59,922 nucleotides of DNA, from NCBI RefSeq assembly GCF_017874315.1, contig NZ_JAGGLG010000028.1, forward strand, positions 1-59,922, written 5' to 3'. The translations under genes and the position numbers were made by a program. How positions within the stretch are numbered: the stretch's first letter is position 1; each line of letters opens with the position of its first letter. Under the pieces are notes generated by a model. That model made no database searches. It had not been told where the DNA came from and saw nothing but the letters and a program-made list of their open reading frames with translations. Below, piece by piece: positions 14,973 to 23,342 of this stretch. This DNA is from Symbiobacterium terraclitae. Lineage in GTDB: Bacteria > Bacillota > Sulfobacillia > Symbiobacteriales > Symbiobacteriaceae.

Positions 14973-16205
14973 ATGGCTGATCGCTACGATCTCGTCATCG
15001 TCGGCGGCGGACCCGCAGGCCTCACCGCAGCCATCTACGGCGCCCGGGCCCGGATGAAGACCCTGCTGATCGAGAAGGGGCGGACGGGCGGCCAGGCCGC
15101 GTCCACCGAGGAGGTGGAGAACTACCCCGGGGCCGGCCGCACCACGGGGCCCGCGCTGATGCAGCAGTTCCGGGCCCACGCCGAGTCGCTGGGCGCCACC
15201 ATCGTGCGGGCTGACGTCGCCGCGCTGGAGCTCGACCGGCCCATCAAGACGATTCGCACCCGCAAGGGCGACGAGTACGAGGCCCGGGCGGTCATCCTCG
15301 CCCCCGGCGCCGAGCCCCGCATGCTGGGCGTAAAGGGCGAGGGGCGGTTCCGGGGCAAGGGCGTCTCCTACTGCGCCACCTGCGATGCCGACTTCTACAC
15401 CGACCTGGACGTGGTCGTGGTCGGCAACGGCGACGCGGCGGTGGAGGAGGCCATCTACCTGACGAAGTTCGCCAGCAGCGTCACGCTGATCTGCATCCAC
15501 CCCGAGGGCACCATGGACGCCAACAAGGCCGCCCAGGAGCGGCTCTTCGCCACCCCCAAGATCAAGGTCATCTGGCAGAGCGTGGTGGAGGAGATCCAGG
15601 GCGACGAGATCGTCACCGGCGTGCTGCTCCGGAACCTGGCCACCGGTGAGCAGACGGTCCTGCCCTGCGACGGCGTGTTCATCTTCGTGGGCACCGTGCC
15701 GCGCACCGAGTTCCTCAAGGGCACCGGCGTCGAGCTGGACGGCCGGGGCTACATCATCGCCGACCCGGACACGATGGCCACCAGCATCGACGGCGTGTAC
15801 GTCGCGGGCGACGCCCGCCGCAAGTGGCTCCGGCAGATCGTCACCGCCGCCGCGGACGGCGCCATCGCCGCATGCGCCGCTGAGAAGTTCCTGGCCGAGG
15901 AGGAGCAGGTGAACCGCGACCTCCTGGAGCCGGAGGAGCCGGTGCTGGCCGTCTTCTGGAGCCCCGCTGTCCCGCTCTCCATCGAGGTGCTGCGGCAGGC
16001 GGAGCAGGTGGTCGCCGGTCTGGGCGGCCAGATGCGCCTCGCCCGCATCGACTGCTACAAGTCGGCCCGCACGGCCAACCGGCTGGGCGTGAGCGACGTG
16101 CCTGCCATCATGCTCTTCCACAAGGGTATCCCCCTGGCCACCCTGACGGAGGACTTCAACCATCTGGCCGAGTGGGTGGAGGGACACATACCGGCAAGGA
16201 CCTGA
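14973..16205 (+). CDS. trxB: thioredoxin reductase with C-terminal Cys-less thioredoxin-like domain
   Basis: The 410-residue flavoprotein has a full thioredoxin reductase (about 1-305): FAD motif GGGPAG at 11-16, redox pair CATC at 134-137, an NADPH fold near VVVGNGDAAVEEA, and VYVAGDARR near the end. About 100 further residues form a thioredoxin-like domain (VLAVFWSPAVPLSIEVL, then DVPAIMLFHKG with the cis-Pro), but the usual WCGPC is replaced by SPAVP, so it has no redox cysteines. Ordinary TrxB is about 310-320 residues. As first gene of the Grd operon it should reduce the thioredoxin encoded next. GGGGGAGGAG precedes the ATG. Confidence 0.93.
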   Translation: MADRYDLVIVGGGPAGLTAAIYGARARMKTLLIEKGRTGGQAASTEEVENYPGAGRTTGPALMQQFRAHAESLGATIVRADVAALELDRPIKTIRTRKGDEYEARAVILAPGAEPRMLGVKGEGRFRGKGVSYCATCDADFYTDLDVVVVGNGDAAVEEAIYLTKFASSVTLICIHPEGTMDANKAAQERLFATPKIKVIWQSVVEEIQGDEIVTGVLLRNLATGEQTVLPCDGVFIFVGTVPRTEFLKGTGVELDGRGYIIADPDTMATSIDGVYVAGDARRKWLRQIVTAAADGAIAACAAEKFLAEEEQVNRDLLEPEEPVLAVFWSPAVPLSIEVLRQAEQVVAGLGGQMRLARIDCYKSARTANRLGVSDVPAIMLFHKGIPLATLTEDFNHLAEWVEGHIPART

Positions 16206-16236
16206 CAAGACCTGCGACGACGGAGGTGAGAGACGG

Positions 16237-16557
16237 ATGCTGGAGGTGAACAAGGAGACGTTTGAGCAGGAGGTGCTCCAGGCCCCGGGGGCGGTGGTCG
16301 TGGACTGGTGGAGCCCCAAGTGCGAGCCCTGCTGCGAGCTGCTGCCCGAGGTGGAGCGGATGGCCGCGGCCTACGGCGACCGGGTGAAGTTCGCCAAGGT
16401 CAACGTGCTGGAGAACCGGCGGCTGGCCATCAGCCAGCGGGTTCTGGGCCTGCCGACGTTCCAGTTCTACCGCGACGGCCAGAAGGTGGCGGAGTTGGCG
16501 GGCGCCGAGGCCTGCACGGCGGAGGCGATCGAAGCGGAGCTGAAACGGCTGGTGTGA
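16237..16557 (+). CDS. trxA: thioredoxin of the glycine reductase system
   Basis: The 106-residue protein is a thioredoxin with active site WSPKCEPCC (Cys29, Cys32, with an extra Cys33), unlike the standard WCGPC; the cis-Pro is in LGLPTFQFY. In glycine-reducing clostridia the Grd operon thioredoxin also departs from WCGPC. It should carry electrons from TrxB to the selenoprotein GrdA. It lies 31 bp after trxB and 13 bp before grdE. Confidence 0.93.
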   Translation: MLEVNKETFEQEVLQAPGAVVVDWWSPKCEPCCELLPEVERMAAAYGDRVKFAKVNVLENRRLAISQRVLGLPTFQFYRDGQKVAELAGAEACTAEAIEAELKRLV

Positions 16558-16570
16558 GGAGGCTGGAAGT

Positions 16571-17857
16571 ATGAAGCTGGAACTGGGCCGCATCCACATC
16601 CGCCATGTGCGCTTCGGCAGCGCCACACGGGTGGAGGGCGGCGTCCTCACCGTCAACCGGGACGAGCTGACCGCCCTGCTGCTGCAGGACGAGCGGCTGA
16701 CCGCCGTGGAGCTGGACATCGCCCGACCGGGCGAGTCGGTGCGGATCATCCCGGTGAAGGACGTCATCGAGCCACGGGTCAAGGTCTCCGGCCCCGGCGG
16801 GGTCTTCCCCGGCTTCACCAGCAAGGTGGAGACCGTGGGGGAGGGCCGCACGCACGTGCTGAAGGGCTGCGCCGTCGTGACCACCGGCAAGATCGTCGGC
16901 TTCCAGGAGGGGCTGATCGACATGTCGGGCCCGGGCGCGGCGTACACGCCGTTCTCGCAGTTGATCAACCTGACCGTGCACGCCACCCCCAGGGAGGGGC
17001 TGACGCAGCACGAGCACGAGGCCGCGCTCCGCATCGCGGGCCTGAAGGCCGCGGCCTACCTGGGCGAGGCCGGCCGCACGGTGGAGCCCGACGAGGTCGT
17101 CACCTACGAGCACCTGCCGCTGCCCGAGGCCATCGCCCGCTACCCGGGCCTGCCGAAGGTGGTCTACGTCTACATGCTCCAGTCCCAGGGGCTGCTGCAC
17201 GACACGTACGTCTACGGCGTGGACGCCAAGCGGATCCTGCCGACGTTGATCTCCCCGACGGAGGTCTTCGACGGGGCCATCGTCAGCGGCAACTGCGTCT
17301 CCGCCTGCGACAAGAACACCACGTACCACCACCAGAACTCGCCGGTGATCGAGGACCTCTACGCCCGACACGGCAAGGACCTGAACTTCATCGGCGTGGT
17401 GATCACCAACGAGAACGTCACCCTGGCTGACAAGGAGCGCTCCTCCAGCTACGCCGCCAAGCTGGTGCAGATGCTGGGGGCCGACGGCGCCATCGTCACC
17501 GAGGAGGGGTTTGGCAACCCCGACACCGACCTGATGATGAACTGCCGCAAGCTCGAGGAGAAGGGCGTCAAGACGGTGCTGATCACCGACGAGTACGCCG
17601 GCCGGGACGGCGCGTCGCAGTCCCTGGCAGACGCGACGCCCAGGGCCGACGCCGTGGTGACGGCCGGCAACGCCAACGCCGTGGTGGTGCTGCCACCCAT
17701 GGAGAAGGTCATCGGCTACCCCGAGCAGGTAAGCGTCATCGCCGGCGGCTGGGACGGTTCGCTGCGGCCCGACGGCTCCATCGAGGCCGAGATCCAGGTG
17801 ATCACCGGGGCCACCAACGAGCTGGGCTTCTCCCGCCTCTCGGCGCGGACGATCTAG
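16571..17857 (+). CDS. grdE: glycine reductase component B, alpha/beta proprotein
   Basis: The 428-residue proprotein is cleaved at an internal cysteine to make a pyruvoyl cofactor that forms the Schiff base with glycine. The cleavage site is visible as [10 protein letters not shown] with Cys242 as the residue that becomes pyruvoyl. The flanking HHQNSPVI and the [16 protein letters not shown] region match GrdE. Together with GrdB it forms substrate-specific component B. The substrate (glycine rather than sarcosine or betaine) follows from the riboswitch and the operon type. Confidence 0.95.
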   Translation: MKLELGRIHIRHVRFGSATRVEGGVLTVNRDELTALLLQDERLTAVELDIARPGESVRIIPVKDVIEPRVKVSGPGGVFPGFTSKVETVGEGRTHVLKGCAVVTTGKIVGFQEGLIDMSGPGAAYTPFSQLINLTVHATPREGLTQHEHEAALRIAGLKAAAYLGEAGRTVEPDEVVTYEHLPLPEAIARYPGLPKVVYVYMLQSQGLLHDTYVYGVDAKRILPTLISPTEVFDGAIVSGNCVSACDKNTTYHHQNSPVIEDLYARHGKDLNFIGVVITNENVTLADKERSSSYAAKLVQMLGADGAIVTEEGFGNPDTDLMMNCRKLEEKGVKTVLITDEYAGRDGASQSLADATPRADAVVTAGNANAVVVLPPMEKVIGYPEQVSVIAGGWDGSLRPDGSIEAEIQVITGATNELGFSRLSARTI

Positions 17858-17874
17858 GTAAAGGAAGTGAGACC

Positions 17875-18342
17875 ATGCAGCTGAAGGGGAAGAAGGCGAT
17901 CATCCTCGGCGACCGGGACGGCATTCCGGGTCCGGCGCTGGAAGCCTGCATCCGCAGCGCAGGCGCAGAGGTGCTCTTCGCCTCCACCGAGTGCTTCGTC
18001 TGAACGAGCGCAGGGGCCATGGACATGGAGAACCAGCGCCGGGTCAAGGAGTTTGCTGAGAAGTATCCGAAGGAAGACCTCGTGGTCATCCTGGGCGGCG
18101 CCGAGGCCGAGGCCTCGGGGCTGGCGGCGGAGACGGTCAGCAACGGCGACCCCGCCTGGGCCGGTCCACTGGCCGGAGTCCAGTTGGGACTCAAGGCGTA
18201 TCACATCTTCGAGCCCGAGATCCGCGAGCAGGTCGATCCGAAGGTCTACGAGGAGCAGGTCTCCCTGATGGAGATGGTGCTCGACGTGGACGCGATCGTG
18301 CAGGAGGTCCGGTCCATCCGCGAGCAGTACGCCGCCTGGTAG
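17875..18342 (+). CDS. grdA: glycine reductase selenoprotein A (Sec43)
   Basis: The reading frame from ATG 17875 meets TGA at 18001-18003 and continues in frame to 18342, giving 155 residues with selenocysteine at 43. The context CFV[14 protein letters not shown] is the GrdA redox motif CxxU. GrdA takes the carboxymethyl group from component B as a selenoether and passes it to component C. Treating TGA as a stop would leave a 42-residue stub and a false gene starting at 18019. It lies 17 bp after grdE and 13 bp before grdB. Confidence 0.96.
18001..18030 (+). promoter_or_regulatory. Sec codon and candidate SECIS of grdA
   Basis: TGA at 18001-18003 is followed by a small hairpin, CCAT (18017-18020) with ATGG (18025-18028), loop GGAC, about 13 nt downstream. 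This is the right place for a bacterial SECIS but the stem is short. Confidence 0.5.
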
Positions 18343-18355
18343 AGGGGGGTCATAC

Positions 18356-19645
18356 GTGCGGATCGTGCATTACATCAACCAGTTCTTCGGCGGCATCGGC
18401 GGCGAGGAGAAGGCCGACGTGCGTCCGGAGCTCCGCCCCGGCCCCGTGGGTCCCGGCCAGGCCCTGAACGCTGCGCTGGCCGGCACTGCGGAGATCGTGG
18501 CCACGGTGATCTGCGGCGACTCCTGGTTCAACGAGAACCTGGAGGAGGCCAAGCAGACCGTGCTCGACCTGATCCGGCAGCACGAGCCCGACCTTGTGAT
18601 CGCCGGCCCGGCCTTCAACGCCGGGCGTTACGGCATGGCCTGCGGTGCCGTGGCCGAGGTGGTCAGCAAGAACCTGAAGATCCCCGTCGTCACGGGCATG
18701 TACCCGGAGAATCCCGGCGTCGAGGTCTACCGCCGGTACGCCTGGGTGGTGGAGACCGGCAACTCCGCAGCCTCCATGCGGACGGCCGTGCCGGCCATGG
18801 CCGCCCTGGTGAAGCGGCTGGCCGCCGGACTCGAGCCCGAGCCGGGCACCTATCTGGAGCGGGGCCTCCGGGTGAACGAGTTCGTCGCCGAGCGGGGGTC
18901 CGCCCGGGCGGTGGCGATGCTGGTGCAGAAGCTGAAGGGCGAGCCCTACACCACCGAGTACCCGATGCCCTCCTTCGACCGGGTGCCGCCGAACCCGCCG
19001 GTGAAGGACCTCAGCAAGGCGAAGATCGCCCTGGTCACCTCCGGCGGCATCGTGCCGAAGGGGAACCCCGACCACATCGAATCCTCCTCGGCCTCCAAGT
19101 TCGGCAAGTACTACCTGGGTGATACGAACGACCTGACCGCCGAGACCCACCAGACCGCCCACGGCGGCTACGATCCGACCTACGCCAACGCCGACGCCGA
19201 CCGGGTGCTGCCGGTGGACGTGATGCGCGAGCTGGAGCGGGAGGGCGTGATCGGCAAGCTGCACGACTACTGGTACGCGACCGTGGGCAACGGCACCTCG
19301 GTGGCCAACGCCCGGGCGTACGCACAGGCCATTGCCGAGGACCTGCGCAAGTACGAGGTAGACGCCGTCATCCTCACCTCCACCTGAGGGACCTGCACTC
19401 GTTGCGGAGCAACGATGGTGAAGGAGATCGAGCGGGCGGGCATCCCCGTGGTCCACGTGTGCACCGTGGTACCGATTTCGCTGACGGTGGGCGCCAACCG
19501 GATCGTGCCTGCGGTGGCCATCCCCCACCCGCTGGGCAACCCGGCGCTGCCGCCCGACGAGGAGCGAGCCCTGCGCCGCCGGCTGGTCATGAAGGCCCTG
19601 AACGCCCTGACCACCCCGGTGGACGGACAGACGGTGTTCGAGTAA
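18356..19645 (+). CDS. grdB: glycine reductase component B gamma, selenoprotein (Sec344)
   Basis: From GTG 18356 the frame runs to TGA at 19385-19387 and on to 19645, giving 429 residues with Sec344 in the motif U-GTC-TRC (UxxCxxC), the GrdB signature. The part after the Sec codon (ATMVKEIERAGIPVVHVCTVVPIS, shown in two pieces by the family as helix and strand) is needed for function. GrdB cleaves the Schiff base formed with GrdE. The length fits known GrdB (about 435). GAGGGGGG precedes the GTG. Read as a stop, the gene would be wrongly split in two. Confidence 0.95.
19385..19415 (+). promoter_or_regulatory. Sec codon and SECIS hairpin of grdB
   Basis: TGA at 19385-19387 is followed after 11 nt by a 6-bp stem (TCGTTG at 19399-19404, CAACGA at 19410-19415) with loop CGGAG. 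Spacing and loop size are those of a bacterial SECIS element. Confidence 0.75.
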
Positions 19646-19731
19646 GACCGAGACTCGGAGGGGGCGTCGTGGAGCACGGCGCCCCTTCGGTACCTGGGGG
19701 CCCGGCCCCCGGCGCCCCAACAAGGAGTGTG

Positions 19732-22380
19732 ATGCGCATGACGGAGCCCGTCATCCGAGGGGTCTCATACTGTCTGATCCACGCCCCCAACCTGCTCGTG
19801 CACTACGGCACCACGCCGGCCATGGAGCGCCGGATGCACCCCGACAGCGCGTACCTGGCCAGGCTGCCGCAGCACCTGCGCAGCTACGCGGACGCCCTGG
19901 CCTATCCGCCGAATCAGACCTACCTGGGCCGTCTCCGGCCGGACGAGCTGGCCCGGATCCCCCGCCCCTGGTACGAGCACCCCGTGGAGGGGGCGGAGCG
20001 GGAGGCCCGCTACGGCGAGATGATGCCGGAGGACGAGTTCCTGGCGCTCCTGCGCCTGGTGGACACGTTTGACCTGGTGCACCTGGAGGCAGGCTTTGCC
20101 GCCGCGATGGCGGAGCGGCTGGCCGCCCACCCGCTCTGGGCCGCGGACGCCGCACGGCTGGGGCCGGGCAAGGACCTGACCGAGCTCCGGCGGCTGCTGG
20201 AGGAGCACGCCGCGCCGCTCTACCTGGGCGACAGGCTCGTGGGCGTCGTCCGCCGGGCGCACGAGCAGGACGAGACGCTCTCCAGCCACGTGATGCTGGA
20301 GAACCTGGTGACCAAGGCCTCGGCGGTCCTCGGGCTGAAGCACCTGTTCGCGAAGACCGGCGTCAACCCGGAAGACGTGGAGTACATCATCGAGTGCTCC
20401 GAAGAGGCCTGCGGCGACATGAACCAGCGGGGCGGCGGCAACTTCGCCAAGGCCATCGGCGAGATGGCCGGCTGCGTGAACGCCACCGGCTCGGACACCC
20501 GCTCCTTCTGTGCCGGCCCCACCCACGCGCTGATCGAGGCCGCGGCCCTCATCCGGGCCGGCGTCTACCGGCACGTGGTGGTGCTGGCCGGCGGGACGCC
20601 GGCCAAGCTGGGGCTCAACTCCCGCGACCACGTGGCCAAGGGGCTGCCGGCGCTGGAGGACGTGATCGGCGCCTTCGCGATCCACCTCTCGGCCGACGAC
20701 TATGTGAGCCCCCGGGTGCGGCTGGACGTGGTGGGCCGGCACAAGATCGGCTCCGGCTCCTCGCCCCAGGCGGTGATGGAGGCGCTGGTCACCGAGCCGC
20801 TGGACCGGGCCGGTCTGAAGCTGACCGATGTCGACCGCTACGGCGTCGAGATGCAGAACCCGGAGCTCACCGAGCCTGCCGGGGCCGGCGACGTGCCCCA
20901 GTCCAACTACAAGCTGATCGCCGCCCTGGCCGTGAAGCGGGGCGAGATCGGCCGGGCGGAGCTGCCCGCCTTCGTCGCGGCCCACGGCATGCCCGGCTTC
21001 GCGCCCACCCAGGGGCACATCCCCTCCGGGGTACCGGTGATCGGGCCGGTACGGGAGGCCATCATGGCCGGTGAGATCCAGCGGGCGATGATCATCGGCA
21101 AGGGGTCGCTCTTCCTCGGCCGCATGACCAACCTGTTTGACGGTGTCTCGGTGCTGCTGGAGCGGAACCCGGGCAAGCCGGCGGAGGAGCCGGTGGGGGC
21201 GCCCGGCGGGCCGGCCAGGCAGCCCGCCCGCACGGCGGTCGGCATCACCCTGCACGGCAGCGAACTGGGTGAGGAGGAGGTGCTGCGGGGGGCCGAGCAG
21301 GCCCAGCGGCAGTGGCCCGACCTCGAGGTCGTGCTGATCGGCACGCCGGGCCGCCCGACGGCCCTGCGCCATGTGGATGTGCCGGCGTGCGACGAGCCAT
21401 CATGCGCCACGGCGGCGCTGACGGCGGAGCACCGGGTCATGGAGCGGCTGCTGGCCTCCGGCGAGCTGGCCGCGGCGGTCACGCTGCACTACCCCTTCCC
21501 CATCGGCGTGGCGACGGTGGGCCGCGTGGTCACCCCCGCCCGGGGGCGGGAGATGCTGATCGCCTGTACCACCGGAACGGCGGCGGCCGACCGGGTGGAG
21601 GCGATGGTCCGCTCCGCGGTCTACGGCATCGCCGTGGCCCGGGCGCTGGGGCTCTCCGAGCCGACGGTGGGCGTGCTCAACGTGGAGGGCGCGCCGCAGG
21701 CCGAGCGCATCCTCGAGGAGATGCGCCAGGCCGGGTACCCGCTGCGCTGGGCCGCGTCCCGGCGGGCGGACGGCGGCTCCCTGATGCGGGGCAACGACGT
21801 GCTCACCGGCGAGCCCGACGTGCTGGTGACCGACAGCCTGACGGGCAACCTGCTGATGAAGCTGCTCTCGGCCGGCGCCACCGGCGGCAGCTACGAGGCG
21901 ACGGGCTACGGTTACGGCCCGGGCGTGGGACCGGCGCAGCAGCAGATCGTGCACATCATCAGCCGGGCGTCCGGCGCGCCGGTGATCGCGGGTGCCATTC
22001 GCTACGCGGGCGACATGGCCCGGGGCGGGCTGCTGCAGTGGAAGTCGGCGGAGTGCGCCGCGGCCCAGGCGGCCGGGCTGGACCGCCTGCTGGCCGCGCG
22101 GCACGCCGCCGCCGGCCGGGCGGGCGCACCGCCCGGGGGCGCCGCCGGGACCGGCGGGCAGGGCGGAGCGGCTCCGGTGTCGCCGCCGCCCGCGAAGGTG
22201 GCGACCGCCGAGATCCCCGGCGTGGAGATCCTGCAACTGGAGGAGGCCGTGACCTGCCTCTGGGCGAAGGGCATCTACGCCAGGTCGGGCATGGGCTGCA
22301 CCGGCCCGGTGGTGCTGGTGGCCGACGAGGACCTGGATGCGGCCCGGGCGGCGCTGCGCGAGGCCGGGTTCATCGGGTAG
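19732..22380 (+). CDS. grdC-grdD: fused glycine reductase component C (GrdC-GrdD)
   Basis: One uninterrupted 882-residue frame contains both component C subunits. About 1-490 is GrdC, a ketoacyl-synthase-like protein (LENLVTKASAVLGLKHLFAK, SEEACGDMNQRGGGNFAKA, SFCAGPTHA). A Pro/Ala/Gly linker (about 480-505) follows. About 505-882 is GrdD, PlsX-like (ITLHGSELGEEEVL, DVLVTDSLTGNLLMKL), ending in SGMGCTGPVV, the region of the acetyl-carrying cysteine. A second Gly/Ala/Pro-rich insert lies before that tail. The enzyme releases acetyl phosphate. Usually grdC and grdD are separate genes. AAGGAG precedes ATG 19732; ATG 19738 is equally possible. Confidence 0.93.
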   Translation: MRMTEPVIRGVSYCLIHAPNLLVHYGTTPAMERRMHPDSAYLARLPQHLRSYADALAYPPNQTYLGRLRPDELARIPRPWYEHPVEGAEREARYGEMMPEDEFLALLRLVDTFDLVHLEAGFAAAMAERLAAHPLWAADAARLGPGKDLTELRRLLEEHAAPLYLGDRLVGVVRRAHEQDETLSSHVMLENLVTKASAVLGLKHLFAKTGVNPEDVEYIIECSEEACGDMNQRGGGNFAKAIGEMAGCVNATGSDTRSFCAGPTHALIEAAALIRAGVYRHVVVLAGGTPAKLGLNSRDHVAKGLPALEDVIGAFAIHLSADDYVSPRVRLDVVGRHKIGSGSSPQAVMEALVTEPLDRAGLKLTDVDRYGVEMQNPELTEPAGAGDVPQSNYKLIAALAVKRGEIGRAELPAFVAAHGMPGFAPTQGHIPSGVPVIGPVREAIMAGEIQRAMIIGKGSLFLGRMTNLFDGVSVLLERNPGKPAEEPVGAPGGPARQPARTAVGITLHGSELGEEEVLRGAEQAQRQWPDLEVVLIGTPGRPTALRHVDVPACDEPSCATAALTAEHRVMERLLASGELAAAVTLHYPFPIGVATVGRVVTPARGREMLIACTTGTAAADRVEAMVRSAVYGIAVARALGLSEPTVGVLNVEGAPQAERILEEMRQAGYPLRWAASRRADGGSLMRGNDVLTGEPDVLVTDSLTGNLLMKLLSAGATGGSYEATGYGYGPGVGPAQQQIVHIISRASGAPVIAGAIRYAGDMARGGLLQWKSAECAAAQAAGLDRLLAARHAAAGRAGAPPGGAAGTGGQGGAAPVSPPPAKVATAEIPGVEILQLEEAVTCLWAKGIYARSGMGCTGPVVLVADEDLDAARAALREAGFIG

Positions 22381-22433
22381 CGGCCGGGCAGGGCAGGAGC
22401 GCTGGACGCGGCCCCGCTTACCCGAACGGTGAA

Positions 22434-22464
22434 GGCAGCCAGGCGGGTTCCCCGCCTGGCTGCC
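22434..22464 (+). terminator. hairpin after the glycine reductase operon
   Basis: A perfect 14-bp stem (22434-22447 with 22451-22464) and 3-nt loop lie 54 bp past grdCD. There is no U run. Confidence 0.5.
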
Positions 22465-22565
22465 GCGTTGCCGCACCGGGCGGGCGGAGGAGTTCCCCCC
22501 TCCGCCACAGAAGAGTACGGAGATCGACCCTTCCCCAGTGCGGGACTGACCGAGGAGGCTGTTCG

Positions 22566-23018
22566 ATGGCATCCTGGCTCACATGGCTGCTGATTGTCGT
22601 CGGGGGCGTGGCGGGCGCGCTCCAGGCCCCCGTCAACGCGACGCTGGCCCAGCACATCCGCCCGATGCCGGCGTCGCTGGTCTCGTTCACCGTGGGTGCC
22701 GCCGCCATGTTGGTGGTGACGCTGCTGACCCTGCGCGGCCAGAGCCTCTCCAGCCTGGCCGGCGGCCTCGCCGCCGCGCCCGCCTGGAGCCTGCTGGGCG
22801 GCCTCTGCGGCGCCGTCGTGGTGAGCGCGGTCATCGTGGGCACGGGGGCTGTGGGCGCCAACGCCACCCTGAGCCTGATCACCGCCGTGCAGCTGGTTAC
22901 GGCGCTGCTGATCGACGCCGCTGGCCTGGGCACCGCCGGCCCGATTCCCATCCGCTGGCCCCAGGTGGTCGGCGTGCTCCTGATGATCGGCGGGATGAAG
23001 CTGGTCCTCACGCGCTAA
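22566..23018 (+). CDS. DMT superfamily transporter, YdcZ/DUF606 type
   Basis: The 150-residue protein has five hydrophobic segments (WLLIVVGGVAGALQAPVNA first, MIGGMKLVL last). The ALQAPVNATLAQ and PASLVSFTVGA motifs are typical of the short YdcZ-type transporters, which act as dimers. No substrate can be assigned. GAGGAGG lies before ATG 22566. The gene is monocistronic, between the glycine reductase hairpin and its own terminator. Confidence 0.8.
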   Translation: MASWLTWLLIVVGGVAGALQAPVNATLAQHIRPMPASLVSFTVGAAAMLVVTLLTLRGQSLSSLAGGLAAAPAWSLLGGLCGAVVVSAVIVGTGAVGANATLSLITAVQLVTALLIDAAGLGTAGPIPIRWPQVVGVLLMIGGMKLVLTR

Positions 23019-23034
23019 GAGGTCCGGAGCCTTC

Positions 23035-23060
23035 GGAGCCAGGTGCGAATGCCTGGCTCC
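23035..23060 (+). terminator. terminator after the YdcZ-type gene
   Basis: A 9-bp stem (23035-23043 with 23052-23060), an 8-nt loop and a pyrimidine-rich tail (TCTTCGTTT) lie 16 bp past the stop codon. Confidence 0.7.
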
Positions 23061-23342
23061 TCTTCGTTTGCGCTCGACGTCCCGGGTAGATACATTGGGC
23101 CATGTGCCGGAGACCGGTTGTCCGTAGTTGCCCCGTCTGCCGCAGACGGGGCACAGTCACGTTTACCTTACCGTCTATCGAGAAATGAACTAGTCTGCAT
23201 CTATGGCGAAGTGCAGCAACGACCCTATACTCGGAATATGTATCATCCTATCTTCGCAGTATGAAAGGGATACCGTTTACGAAGTATACGATACCATGCT
23301 CACAGCATGCTTGTGAGTGACAGAACAAGGAGGTGGGCGTCC
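23061..23342. other. regulatory region before the TorD-dmsABC operon
   Basis: No gene is seen here. A hairpin at 23129-23153 (10-12 bp stem), a TATACT hexamer at 23226-23231 without a matching -35, and two overlapping inverted repeats just before the chaperone gene are visible: CATGCT-CAC-AGCATG (23295-23309) and CTCACA-n7-TGTGAG (23299-23317). The local base composition is more AT-rich than around it. Activator-dependent control is likely. Confidence 0.5.

Noticed and set aside
18001-19387. TGA codons in grdA and grdB as nonsense mutations making pseudogenes
   Set aside because: Both lie exactly at the known Sec positions (CxxU and UxxCxxC), the frames continue with homologous sequence, and hairpins follow.
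19402-19731. N-terminal extension of GrdC-GrdD by 110 codons upstream of 19732
   Set aside because: It overlaps the second half of grdB in another frame, has no ribosome site, and its composition is not protein-like. AAGGAG lies directly before 19732.
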